Assembly (NCBI RefSeq): GCF_034047335.1
Contig: NZ_CP139137.1
Coordinates: 3,348,001 to 3,412,000, forward strand
Direction of reading: 5' to 3'
Length of the DNA: 64,000 nucleotides
DNA from: Chryseobacterium sp. JJR-5R
Lineage (GTDB): Bacteria > Bacteroidota > Bacteroidia > Flavobacteriales > Weeksellaceae
Position 1 is the first letter of the stretch, and the number at the start of each line of letters is the position of its first letter. The notes beneath the pieces were generated by a model, which worked only from the letters and a program-made list of their open reading frames with translations, was not told the DNA's origin and did not search any database. The position numbers and the translations under genes were made by a program. Positions 27,960 through 36,063 of this stretch are shown piece after piece.

Positions 27960-29888
27960 TTATTTGTCGAGTATTTCGTAAATAGAATTATTACTTCTAA
28001 ATTCAGGTACGATTATTTTTAAAATCTTAACCACATCCACTTTGTCTTTTCGTAAAGATGCTTTGGTAATGGAATTAACCAGGGTTTCAATTTCTATAAA
28101 ATTCATGGTCGGGTCTTTTGAAATCATTATTTTCTCATTATGGGTGGGAAGCGTTTTGGCATCGTCACTTAAAAGTTCTTCATATAACTTCTCCCCGGGA
28201 CGTAAGCCCGTATAAATAATTTTGATGTCGATATTGGGTTCAAATCCTGATAATTTGATCATTCTTCTCGCCAGGTCTAATATCTTCACCGGTTCACCCA
28301 TATCAAAAACAAAGATTTCACCGCCCTGCCCCATAGTTCCGGCATGCAGTACCAGCTCACAGGCTTCTGGAATCGTCATAAAATACCGTACGATATCAGG
28401 ATGGGTAATGGTAACCGGCCCGCCGGCTTCTATCTGTTTTTTAAAATGAGGAATTACAGATCCGTTTGATCCTAATACATTCCCAAATCTTGTGGTAATG
28501 AATTTTGTGGTGTTTCCGTCGACATCCTGCAAGGCCTGTACAAAAAGTTCTGCCGCTCTCTTTGAAGCACCCATAACATTGGTTGGGTTTACCGCTTTAT
28601 CGGTGGACACCATTACAAAACGGTTCACATTATATTTACTGGAGAGTGTAGAAATAATTTTTGAGCCTAAGACATTAACTAAAATACCTTCATGCGGGTT
28701 TTCTTCTACCAGAGGCACATGCTTGTAAGCCGCAGCATGATACACCATTGAAAAATTATAAGCCTGAAACAGCGGCTCTATCCTGTGCCTGTTGGAAACA
28801 TCAGCCAGCACAAATTTAAACCTGATATGCGGGAACCTTTCCTTCATTTCAAGCTCAATATCATATAACGGAGTTTCCGCCTGGTCCAGTACCACAATCA
28901 GCGAAGGGTTGAATTGTGCAACCTGTCTTACAATTTCACTGCCGATAGATCCTGCACCGCCTGTTACTAAGATTGATTTATTAAAATGCCTGCTTCTGAC
29001 CTCTTCGTTTTCAATTTTAATAGGTTTCCTGTTAAGCAGATCTTCAATCTGAAGATTTCGGATTGACCCCCCAAGGTCACTGTCCCGCAATTTTTGTACT
29101 GAAGGGGCTTTGAAGATATTAAGGTCTTCTTCCAGAAACAGGTTTACCCATGAGTTCATTTCATCTTTAGACATCATTTCTTTTACGATGATGACCCCGT
29201 CTACCAGAAGTTCTTCTTTGGTATTTCTTTCTATCTTATCTTTGGAAAATATAGGTTTCCCCAGTAATGAAGCCCTTTTGGAGTCTGTTCTCTGGGTAAG
29301 GAAGCCTACCACATGATACGGCAGGCTGGGATTATCCAGGATAGCCCTGGCAATGGCTATGGACTGCTCATCAATGCCCAGCACCAGGATTCTTTTCTTC
29401 AGTGTACTTCTCCTGTATTCCCTTACAATATGAAAAAACTCCTTTACATATAATCTGAAAAGAAACAATCCCATAAATGAAATGATAAAATAGAGGATTA
29501 AATAAGGGGTGAGGATAAATTTGCCGCCGGTTATCCAAAAGTAAATCATATTGATTGTACCTACCATAAACATGGTACAGAAACAGGAAATCAATAATTT
29601 AAAAAGATCTATAAAAGTAGAATGCCTTATAATCCCTGCATAAGTCTTAAAAATATACATGAATACAACATTCATTGCGATAATGCAGACAAAGACATTG
29701 GTCTTATCTTCATGGTAAATAAATTCCTGCTGGGTAATTTTCTCAATGATGTAGGTAGAAAGAAACAAGGATACTACCAGAATAATAATATCGATTACGA
29801 GTATTATCCATCTGGGAAGGTATCTTACATCTGAGAGGCTGACAACATTATCTCCCCCAAAAAGTCTTTTCCTAAGAGAACCGTACAT
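27960..29888 (-). CDS. pglF: Membrane UDP-GlcNAc 4,6-dehydratase (PglF/WbpM/CapD family)
   Basis: A 642-residue protein with four or so N-terminal membrane helices (about 28-155), a CoA-binding-like domain (about 165-280) and a large short-chain dehydrogenase domain (about 300-600) with VTGGAGSIGSEIVRQ. The catalytic triad is of the S-M-K type (VSTDKAVNPTNVMGASK), in which methionine replaces tyrosine, as in WbpM and PglF. The product UDP-4-keto-6-deoxy-GlcNAc is the substrate for the PglE-like aminotransferase at the far end of the same locus. It is the first gene of the 22 kb minus-strand run. Confidence 0.9.
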   Translation of the reverse strand: MYGSLRKRLFGGDNVVSLSDVRYLPRWIILVIDIIILVVSLFLSTYIIEKITQQEFIYHEDKTNVFVCIIAMNVVFMYIFKTYAGIIRHSTFIDLFKLLISCFCTMFMVGTINMIYFWITGGKFILTPYLILYFIISFMGLFLFRLYVKEFFHIVREYRRSTLKKRILVLGIDEQSIAIARAILDNPSLPYHVVGFLTQRTDSKRASLLGKPIFSKDKIERNTKEELLVDGVIIVKEMMSKDEMNSWVNLFLEEDLNIFKAPSVQKLRDSDLGGSIRNLQIEDLLNRKPIKIENEEVRSRHFNKSILVTGGAGSIGSEIVRQVAQFNPSLIVVLDQAETPLYDIELEMKERFPHIRFKFVLADVSNRHRIEPLFQAYNFSMVYHAAAYKHVPLVEENPHEGILVNVLGSKIISTLSSKYNVNRFVMVSTDKAVNPTNVMGASKRAAELFVQALQDVDGNTTKFITTRFGNVLGSNGSVIPHFKKQIEAGGPVTITHPDIVRYFMTIPEACELVLHAGTMGQGGEIFVFDMGEPVKILDLARRMIKLSGFEPNIDIKIIYTGLRPGEKLYEELLSDDAKTLPTHNEKIMISKDPTMNFIEIETLVNSITKASLRKDKVDVVKILKIIVPEFRSNNSIYEILDK

Positions 29889-29926
29889 TGTCTTTATTTG
29901 TATTCATATAAATTAAAGTATAAACA

Positions 29927-29951
29927 GGAATATCATATTTAAGGATATTCC
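29927..29951 (-). other. Leader hairpin upstream of the polysaccharide locus
   Basis: A perfect 8-bp inverted repeat GGAATATC / GATATTCC with a 9-base loop lies between the predicted promoter and the first gene. It has no T-run, so it is not a classical terminator. Confidence 0.45.
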
Positions 29952-29964
29952 CTGAGTATCCATG

Positions 29965-29972
29965 CAAAATTA
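29965..29972 (-). promoter_or_regulatory. Likely promoter -7 box of the polysaccharide locus
   Basis: The minus strand reads TAATTTTG, a TAnnTTTG match 76 bases before the pglF ATG. No clear -33 TTG is seen. Confidence 0.45.
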
Positions 29973-30136
29973 AAATAAAATTTCATCTATAACCTGAATT
30001 TAAAAAATAAATTTATTCCGGTTTATGCATAGTTACCTGATTAAACAGAAGGGATATCGATCATTAAAAGATACTTCAAATAAATCATTATAAAGTATTT
30101 ATTTCAGATAATAATCTGCTTAGGACACTTCCTTGC

Positions 30137-30595
30137 TTATTCAAGAATATCATTTATTTTCTCATATTCAAAGCCCCGGCTCATCAGATATTTTATGGTC
30201 TTTGATTTCCGCTGGTATTCTTTCAGTCCGTTTTGTTTTGAATAATAATCTTCATAGATTTTCCGGATGGTTTTCTCATAATCGCCTTCATCAATTTCAT
30301 CGAAGCATTTATTAATCAGCTTTTCGGGAACCTGCTTTTGTTTCAGGTTCATTTTGATCTTGGTTTTCCCCCAGTGCTTGATATAGAATTTCCCCCTGAT
30401 GTAGCTTCGTGTGAACCGTTCTTCATTTAAGTAATTTTCCCTTAAAAGATAAAGCATAATATCTTCTCTCGCTTCATCAATCAGCAGGAATTCTCTCATC
30501 TTCTGCTCCACTTCCGCATGGCACCGGTCCTGATAAACGCAGTAGTTTACCAGCTTAAGTTTTATTTCATCAAAAGTATAGGATTTCTTTTCCAT
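30137..30595 (-). CDS. recX: Regulatory protein RecX
   Basis: A 152-residue RecX-family protein made of tandem three-helix repeats; RecX binds RecA filaments and limits recombination. Family segments include KLVNYCVYQDRCHAEVEQKM, YLNEERFTRSYIRGKFYIKHWGKTKIKMNLKQK and KTIKYLMSRGFEYEKI. I start at the ATG at 30595, because the longer frame (ATG at 30628) begins inside the glyA terminator stem. It lies 61 bases after glyA on the same strand, separated by that terminator, so expression may depend on read-through or its own promoter. Confidence 0.9.
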   Translation of the reverse strand: MEKKSYTFDEIKLKLVNYCVYQDRCHAEVEQKMREFLLIDEAREDIMLYLLRENYLNEERFTRSYIRGKFYIKHWGKTKIKMNLKQKQVPEKLINKCFDEIDEGDYEKTIRKIYEDYYSKQNGLKEYQRKSKTIKYLMSRGFEYEKINDILE

Positions 30596-30597
30596 AT

Positions 30598-30633
30598 TGA
30601 TAAAAAAAGAATGAACAAAAATGCCCATTCTTT
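30598..30633 (-). terminator. Terminator after glyA
   Basis: An 8-bp stem AAAGAATG / CATTCTTT with a 12-base loop, followed on the minus strand by TTTTTTTATC. It lies between glyA and recX and decides the recX start. Confidence 0.75.
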
Positions 30634-30656
30634 ATATTTTCTGATTGAGGCAGATG

Positions 30657-31922
30657 TTAATAATTGAATAAGGCCTTCCCTTCCATCAGCTCGTTTACTT
30701 TCTTCCGTACAGAAGTTATGCCTTCTTCATTTTTAATATTATCCACCACTTCAGAGATCAATTCTGCAATGGTTTCCATGTCATTTTCCTTCAAGCCTCT
30801 TGTAGTGATGGCCGCAGTCCCCAATCGGATCCCCGAAGTAGTGAACGGTGACTTATCATCAAAAGGGACCATGTTTTTGTTACAGGTAATATCGGCAAGC
30901 ACGAGTGCTTTTTCCGTTTCTTTACCGTTTACCCCTTTATTTCTAAGGTCAACAAGCATCAGGTGGTTATCTGTTCCGCCGCTTACAATATCAAATCCTC
31001 TGTTAATCATTGCTTTTGCCAAAGCCTGCGCATTAGACTGAACCTGTTTTGCGTATGTTTCAAACTGAGGGTCTAAAGCTTCACCGAAGGCCACTGCTTT
31101 ACCTGCGATCACATGTTCCAGCGGGCCGCCCTGGATCCCAGGGAAAACAGCGCTGTCCAGAACCTGGCTCATCATTTTCGTCTCTCCTTTCGGCGTTTTA
31201 TGCCCATATGTGTTCTCGAAGTCTTTGCCTATCATGATCATTCCTCCTCTCGGGCCTCTTAAAGTCTTATGGGTGGTGGTGGTTACCAGATGGCAGTGTT
31301 CAAACGGGTTATTGAGGAGCCCTTTGGCTACCAGGCCGGCAGGATGCGCAATATCTGCCCAAAGCGTTGCACCTATCTCATCGGCAACCTCCCTGAACTT
31401 GGCATAATCCAGGTCTCTTGAATAGGCAGAGAAGCCTGCAATCAGCATTTTCGGCCTTTCTCTAAGTGCCACTTCCCTCATCTGGTCATAATCGATCAAG
31501 CCTGTTTCCTGCTGAACGCCGTAAGATACCACATCATACTGGATCCCGGAGAAATTCACAGCCGAACCGTGGGTAAGGTGGCCTCCCATAGAAAGATCCA
31601 TCCCCATGATTTTGTCTCCCGGCTTCAAAACCGCCAGATAAATGGCTGCATTTGCCTGAGATCCGGAATGGGGCTGCACATTTGCATAATCCACGCCGAA
31701 AAGTTCTTTTGCCCTGTTGATGGCCAGAGTTTCAACCTCATCTACTACCTCACATCCTCCGTAATATCTTTTTCCGGGATATCCCTCCGCATATTTATTG
31801 GTCAGTACGCTTCCCACGGCTTTCATTACATTCTCAGAAACAAAATTTTCTGATGCAATCATTTCAATCCCATGGGTTTGTCTTTGTCTTTCTTTTTCGA
31901 TAAGGTCAAAAATAATGTCCAT
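30657..31922 (-). CDS. glyA: Serine hydroxymethyltransferase
   Basis: A 421-residue PLP enzyme that interconverts serine and glycine with tetrahydrofolate, the main source of one-carbon units. It shows the family start [25 protein letters not shown], the substrate block [12 protein letters not shown], and the PLP lysine in [15 protein letters not shown]. Length is normal. A TATTTTTG promoter box lies 27 bases upstream of the ATG and a terminator follows the gene. Confidence 0.97.
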   Translation of the reverse strand: MDIIFDLIEKERQRQTHGIEMIASENFVSENVMKAVGSVLTNKYAEGYPGKRYYGGCEVVDEVETLAINRAKELFGVDYANVQPHSGSQANAAIYLAVLKPGDKIMGMDLSMGGHLTHGSAVNFSGIQYDVVSYGVQQETGLIDYDQMREVALRERPKMLIAGFSAYSRDLDYAKFREVADEIGATLWADIAHPAGLVAKGLLNNPFEHCHLVTTTTHKTLRGPRGGMIMIGKDFENTYGHKTPKGETKMMSQVLDSAVFPGIQGGPLEHVIAGKAVAFGEALDPQFETYAKQVQSNAQALAKAMINRGFDIVSGGTDNHLMLVDLRNKGVNGKETEKALVLADITCNKNMVPFDDKSPFTTSGIRLGTAAITTRGLKENDMETIAELISEVVDNIKNEEGITSVRKKVNELMEGKALFNY

Positions 31923-31949
31923 TTATTTCTAGATTTAGATTTTGAATGC

Positions 31950-31957
31950 CAAAAATA
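31950..31957 (-). promoter_or_regulatory. Promoter -7 box of glyA
   Basis: The minus strand reads TATTTTTG, a TAnnTTTG match 27 bases before the glyA ATG, with a TTG about 25 bases further upstream. Confidence 0.5.
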
Positions 31958-32145
31958 CGGAATTTCCAAGGATTATTATTATCAATCAGCTTATTAATTT
32001 ATCATTGATTCATCATTGAAGATTTTATAAGCATTCAGATAAATTTTCTTCGTATAATCTTTGTGAAAAGATCTTTCCAGGACCTTAAAATTTTCAGAAT
32101 AGGAATAAAATTTGAATAGTCTGAAAACACTATCTATGAAAAATT

Positions 32146-32153
32146 TATCTTTG
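32146..32153 (+). promoter_or_regulatory. Promoter -7 box of the 97-residue protein gene
   Basis: TATCTTTG matches TAnnTTTG exactly, 32 bases before the ATG at 32186. It supports the small gene being real. Confidence 0.5.
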
Positions 32154-32185
32154 CATCAACCTTAAAAAAGAAAATCACCAGAATT

Positions 32186-32479
32186 ATGGGAAAGAAAAAA
32201 TATAAAAAACAGTTAATAAGCACTTTAAAAAATTTAGAAAGATCGGAACATTATATTCTGGAAAGCATGACCAACCTGATGCTGCTTGGAGAATTAAAGA
32301 AAAATAAAATTGAATTTAAAGATGGTGACACTTTCAGCTTCAAGGATAATATCTTTGATTACAGCGAAGACAAAAACATCCGAAAACTGGCTAAGCTCCG
32401 CAGAAAAATGCTCGTTACTATGAATAAAATGGTATCTAAAAATAAATTTAAGGATAAGGAAATAAAGTTTCTGAGCTGA
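32186..32479 (+). CDS. Small basic protein of unknown function
   Basis: A 97-residue protein I do not recognise. It is very rich in lysine, predicted mostly helical, and has no signal peptide, cysteine pair or membrane segment. Residues 1-35 (KKYKKQLISTLKNLERSEHY) could form an amphipathic helix, followed by a short acidic turn (FKDGDTFSFKDN) and a second basic helix. A good TATCTTTG box stands upstream and the frame uses codons like its neighbours, so it is probably expressed. It is divergent from glyA and may be lineage-specific. Confidence 0.6.
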   Translation: MGKKKYKKQLISTLKNLERSEHYILESMTNLMLLGELKKNKIEFKDGDTFSFKDNIFDYSEDKNIRKLAKLRRKMLVTMNKMVSKNKFKDKEIKFLS

Positions 32480-32502
32480 TTTAAAAATAAGATAAGTCCC
32501 GG

Positions 32503-32545
32503 ACTGTTCAGGATTATTTATTGATGCGGCTCACTGATGAACAGT
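32503..32545. repeat. Spaced inverted repeat after the 97-residue protein gene
   Basis: ACTGTTCA at 32503-32510 pairs with TGAACAGT at 32538-32545 across a 27-base spacer. There is no T-run, so a terminator role is doubtful. Confidence 0.35.
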
Positions 32546-32626
32546 TCACAAGAATTTTAATCAGATATCCGGCAATTCTGAACAGCCGGTTGATTTTCTA
32601 AACGACGCGGGAAGCCCTGCCCGGAT

Positions 32627-32905
32627 CTACGGAATCCTGCTAAAAATTTTAATATAATAATAAATAATATTTACATCAATTAAAATCTTTTCACACAGTT
32701 CCCCTTTCACCAGTGTTGCCGTTATGTTTCCCTGCGCAACGGCGCTGGCAAAGGATTGCATCACCGCTGCATCGTCCCCGCAGGCAACAACTCCGTCCAC
32801 ATCTATTTTATAGAAATGATCGATTTTAATAAATTCATATTCCGTAAGCTCAATGTCCGGGTTTTCAGTGTTGGTATCCTGTGCAAAAGGTATTTTTACA
32901 TACAA
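32627..32905 (-). pseudogene. C-terminal remnant of a FAD-dependent thioredoxin-reductase-like oxidoreductase
   Basis: The frame has no ATG (only TTG at 32905) and is closed by TAA a few codons upstream. Its translation contains KIDVDGVVACGDDAAVMQSF and a following SAVAQGNITATLVKGEL segment. This is the second FAD-binding block (V.G..A.GD) and the C-terminal helix of thioredoxin-reductase-like flavoproteins. About the last quarter of the family is present; the FAD and NAD(P) Rossmann starts and the active region are gone. No intact remainder is seen within 400 bases upstream. I read it as a decayed gene end, without start and with an altered tail. Confidence 0.65.
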
Positions 32906-33258
32906 AGCACCTGGCAGGAGTTATTTTCCGTTTTTTTCGGTACTAACTGTTTCTTCATGCCTGAATAATGGTGTGTGATTTAAGCATGCCCTGTTATGTT
33001 ATTCAATACAAAATTAAAACAAACAATACTGCTGCTATATGACCGCAATACTATTCTCATACCTGCAGCATGGTGAAAAGAAATACAGTTTTCCGGCAAA
33101 CGATTCCGGAATGTTCAAAGAAAATCTCAATCGGCAGTTAAAACGGAAATCCATTTGCCGGAAGGTGACCGCCCGGCGGCATTAACGGATTCATTTCCGG
33201 ACCACAATGAGATATTGAGTTCCCATTCATCAAATCAGTAATAAAATTACAGCCGCCG
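32906..33258. other. Non-coding stretch upstream of the remnant
   Basis: About 350 bases with no open frame I can support. It may include unrecognisable remains of the oxidoreductase gene. Some short GC-rich tracts (GCCCGGCGGC near 33171) contrast with the AT-rich surroundings. Confidence 0.4.
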
Positions 33259-33334
33259 CCCTAGCCCCGATTGCAGTTAAAATCCTTTTTTGAAAAAAAA
33301 GATTGCAGCGGAAAGCGGGAAACAGCTCCCGTTA
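33259..33334 (+). repeat. Intergenic repeat element, family 1, copy A
   Basis: It begins TAGCCCCGATTGCAG, has a central hairpin AATC-C-TTTTTT / AAAAAA-GATT with one bulged C, and ends GATTGCAGCGGAAAGCGGGAA plus a small CGGGA/TCCCG hairpin. Two further copies are at 39831-39910 and 62237-62320. Confidence 0.7.
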
Positions 33335-33357
33335 AAAAATGAAATTCATCCGGATAA

Positions 33358-33389
33358 GAAAAAAGCCCTGAGAAAATTCCCGGGGCTTC
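33358..33389 (-). terminator. Terminator after the efflux operon
   Basis: An 8-bp stem (AAGCCCTG with CGGGGCTT, one G-U pair) and a T-run on the minus strand, 25 bases after the adaptor gene stop. Confidence 0.7.
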
Positions 33390-33414
33390 CGCTTGCAGCG
33401 TATAATGAAGTTTA

Positions 33415-34617
33415 TTATTTCTTGGATTTGTCTTTCAGTTCTTCTTTATCTTTATCCGAAGGGTTCCAGACTTTGATCTCGGAATTTTTATCAATCGGCG
33501 ACCCCGGCAGTACCTGAACGTTAATGCCGTCGCTGGCTCCCAGTTTTATATATTGTTTTTTAAACTTGCCGTCTTTCTGTTTTACCTCCACAAACGGGAC
33601 ATCTTTACCGTTTTTCTTTTCGTACTGAACCAGGGATTCATCCAGCAGCAATGCATTTTTCTTGGAGCTCAGCACAATTTCACCGTTGGCAGAAAACCCG
33701 GCCCTGATGTATTCATTGTTCGGGTTGTGCACATCGCCTTCTACCGGGAATTTAATGGTCCCGTTGTTGTCTTTTCCTTTCGGCGCAATCATGGTCAGCC
33801 TTCCGGGGAATGTTTTGTTCTGAAGGGCTCCGATCACAATATTCATATCCATGCCCTGCTTCAGTTTTCCTGCCTGTGCCTCATCAATTTCCCCCTGGAA
33901 GATCAGAGAATTAAGGTCTGCAATGGAACAGATGGTGGTTCCGGCATTGAAGGAATTGGCTTCAATGACCTGGCTTCCTACTTTTACCGGCACTTCCAGC
34001 ACGGTTCCGGATGCTTTGGAGCGGATCTGCGTGGTCGCCAGGCCCTGCAGTTCAGGGATCGCGCCGGTTTTGGCAATCTGTAATGCTTTCTGTGCCGTTA
34101 CCAGCTGCTGGTTTGCATTTCTGAGTGCCTGCTGCTGGGAAAATAGCTGCTGCTGGGCGTTCAGGTATTCCTGTCTGGAAATAACGCCCTGCTTGAACAG
34201 CCTGTCCTGCATTTCAAACTGCTTGCGCATGTTTTCAACATTCATTTTGGCATTGCTGATCTGCAGCTGGGCATTCTGAACATTCTGCTGGGAATTGTTT
34301 ACATCGGCAAGATTCGGGACAATCCTTACGGTGGCGATCAACTGCCCGGCATCCACACGGTCTCCTTCTTCCACTAAAATTTTGTCAATGATGCCTGCTA
34401 TGTTCGGTTTGATTTCAATTTCTTCTTTCGGAACAATTTTCCCTGTTGCCATTACCTTGTCATCCATATTCTGGATGGTCGGTTTACGCGTAAGGAACGC
34501 TTCGCTCTCTTTGGAATTGGATTTTACAAGATATCCGATCCCGGAGAATAAGGCCACTGCAAATAAAAGCCCTAAGACGATATAAACGGCTTTTTTCCAA
34601 GTGAATTTCTTTTTCAT
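33415..34617 (-). CDS. Periplasmic adaptor subunit of an ABC/RND-type efflux system (MacA-like)
   Basis: A 400-residue membrane fusion protein. One N-terminal membrane helix (about 10-28) anchors it; then come the lipoyl half-motifs (EIEIKPNIAGIIDKILVEEGDRVDAGQLIATV), a Q/N-rich alpha-hairpin (about 85-175), the second lipoyl half (IRSKASGTVLEVPVKVGSQV) and beta-barrel domains. It should bridge the inner-membrane permease to an outer-membrane channel of the TolC type. No TolC gene is next to it. It is the last gene of a four-gene unit: ATPase, permease, permease, adaptor. Confidence 0.88.
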   Translation of the reverse strand: MKKKFTWKKAVYIVLGLLFAVALFSGIGYLVKSNSKESEAFLTRKPTIQNMDDKVMATGKIVPKEEIEIKPNIAGIIDKILVEEGDRVDAGQLIATVRIVPNLADVNNSQQNVQNAQLQISNAKMNVENMRKQFEMQDRLFKQGVISRQEYLNAQQQLFSQQQALRNANQQLVTAQKALQIAKTGAIPELQGLATTQIRSKASGTVLEVPVKVGSQVIEANSFNAGTTICSIADLNSLIFQGEIDEAQAGKLKQGMDMNIVIGALQNKTFPGRLTMIAPKGKDNNGTIKFPVEGDVHNPNNEYIRAGFSANGEIVLSSKKNALLLDESLVQYEKKNGKDVPFVEVKQKDGKFKKQYIKLGASDGINVQVLPGSPIDKNSEIKVWNPSDKDKEELKDKSKK

Positions 34618-34688
34618 ATGTATAGTTTATTTTTTATTTAAAATTTAATTATTTAAAAATGATGCATTACAAAACCCCATAACCGGCA

Positions 34689-34728
34689 ACTCATAACTCA
34701 TCACTCATAACTCATCACTCATAACTTA
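34689..34728. repeat. Short tandem repeat ACTCATAACTCATC
   Basis: Two exact copies of a 14-base unit and a partial third fill the gap between the permease and adaptor genes and run into the permease stop codon. Related sequence flanks the rnpB promoter near 51494-51525 and 51585-51622. Confidence 0.75.
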
Positions 34729-35997
34729 CTCCGTTCTCAACGCTTCGATCGGCCTTATCTTCACAGCCCGCTGCGCCGGGATCATCCCGATAATCAGTCC
34801 TAAAACCACCATTACGGCCATGGCTGCAAAAACATTCCCGTAGTTAACGGTAGGATTGTAAAAAGGAAAGGCATCCTGGCCCTGTGTAACCATATTTAAA
34901 ATCATCAGCACAAAGATCCCGAACATAAACCCGAGCAGCCCGGATGAAAGCGTGATCACCACACTCTCCAACAGGATCTGATTCCTTACTTCCGAAGGCT
35001 TTGCACCCAATGCTCTTCTGATCCCGATTTCTTTTGTCCTTTCCTTTACGGTAATCAAAAGAATATTGGAAATGGCAATTACCCCCGCAAGAATCGTCAG
35101 GGTTCCTACGATAATGGTAAGCAGCTGCATGCCGGTTAGAAAGCCTGTCAGTTTTTTAAACTCTTTCCCCAGGTTGAAACTCCCGAAGGCATTGGTATCT
35201 TCAGGAGATACTTTATTTTTGGCCTTCAGCTCAAGCTTTACGCTTTCTTCCACGGAATTGACGCTGGCATTGGGCTTGCTCACAATTGCAAACATATCAA
35301 TCTGGTCTGCGGCGTTATACATTTTGGTATAGGTGGAAAGCGGAATGAACACCGTCTGGTCATTTTCGAAACCACCTCCTTTTTTCACCCTGAACACCCC
35401 AACTACGTTGAAGAAAATTCCTTTGATATTGACCGGCTTGCCCAGCGGGTTTTCATTTTTTTTGGCATCGAAAAAGTTTTTATAGATCTCTTCGCCTATT
35501 ACTGCTACGTTCTTGTTTCCTGAAACATCTGCGTCATTGATGTAACGCCCGAAAATAAGTTTTTTCTCTGAAATCTTATTGCCTACCGGATAATCCCCGG
35601 TTAATGAATAGGTCCCGTTTTTACCGTTTCTGGACATGGCTTCCCCCGGTGTGCCGGTAAAGCTCCCTCTTGAATTCTGAGGGGAAATATAATCGATGTC
35701 CGGGATTTTTCTCTTCAGCATATCAATATCGGAAAGATGAAGGTGCACCTGCCGGCCTTTCGGGAAACCGTCGTACGGAATGGAGGTATTCTGCGCCCAG
35801 AGGAAAATAGAGTTGGTGGCAAAGCCTGAAAACAATTTATCGAAACCGTTCTCCATCCCTTTTGCAGAACCCAGCAGGACAACATATAAAAACATACCCC
35901 AGCCCACACCGATCATGGTGAGGAATGTCCGGAGCTTATTATTTTTAAGAGAATAATAAATTTCCTGCCAGGTATCTTTTTTCAGTAATATGTTCAC
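34726..35997 (-). CDS. ABC transporter permease (MacB/FtsX family), copy 2
   Basis: A 423-residue MacB-type permease. It has one N-terminal membrane helix (about 22-45), a large MacB_PCD periplasmic domain (about 50-250) and three C-terminal helices (about 285-405) with the family segment VKERTKEIGIRRALGAKPSEV and the end MIPAQRAVKIRPIEALRTE. MacB-type permeases do not pump through the membrane in the usual way; they couple ATP use to transfer in the periplasm. It is paralogous to the permease at 36064-37317, and the two probably form a heterodimer. Confidence 0.9.
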   Translation of the reverse strand: MNILLKKDTWQEIYYSLKNNKLRTFLTMIGVGWGMFLYVVLLGSAKGMENGFDKLFSGFATNSIFLWAQNTSIPYDGFPKGRQVHLHLSDIDMLKRKIPDIDYISPQNSRGSFTGTPGEAMSRNGKNGTYSLTGDYPVGNKISEKKLIFGRYINDADVSGNKNVAVIGEEIYKNFFDAKKNENPLGKPVNIKGIFFNVVGVFRVKKGGGFENDQTVFIPLSTYTKMYNAADQIDMFAIVSKPNASVNSVEESVKLELKAKNKVSPEDTNAFGSFNLGKEFKKLTGFLTGMQLLTIIVGTLTILAGVIAISNILLITVKERTKEIGIRRALGAKPSEVRNQILLESVVITLSSGLLGFMFGIFVLMILNMVTQGQDAFPFYNPTVNYGNVFAAMAVMVVLGLIIGMIPAQRAVKIRPIEALRTE

Positions 35998-36063
35998 TTT
36001 ACTTTATTTGATTATCAATAATGGTCTGTAAGTATTTTTTTCAGCGGTTCCGGTGGTGTTATA

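Noticed and set aside
29889..30136. Possible tRNA or small RNA gene between the polysaccharide locus and recX
   Set aside because: No cloverleaf or conserved T-loop sequence is seen, only the leader hairpin and AT-rich sequence.
33125..33225. A short Pro/Gly-rich open frame on the minus strand upstream of the oxidoreductase remnant
   Set aside because: About 30 codons, no promoter box and no recognisable family; it may be decayed sequence.
33553..34083. Long open frame (176 codons) opposite the efflux adaptor gene
   Set aside because: It is antisense to a clearly recognisable protein and has no family resemblance, so it is a shadow frame.
34689..34728. Possible CRISPR-like array from regular short repeats
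   Set aside because: The 14-base units are directly adjacent without spacers, and no cas genes are present.
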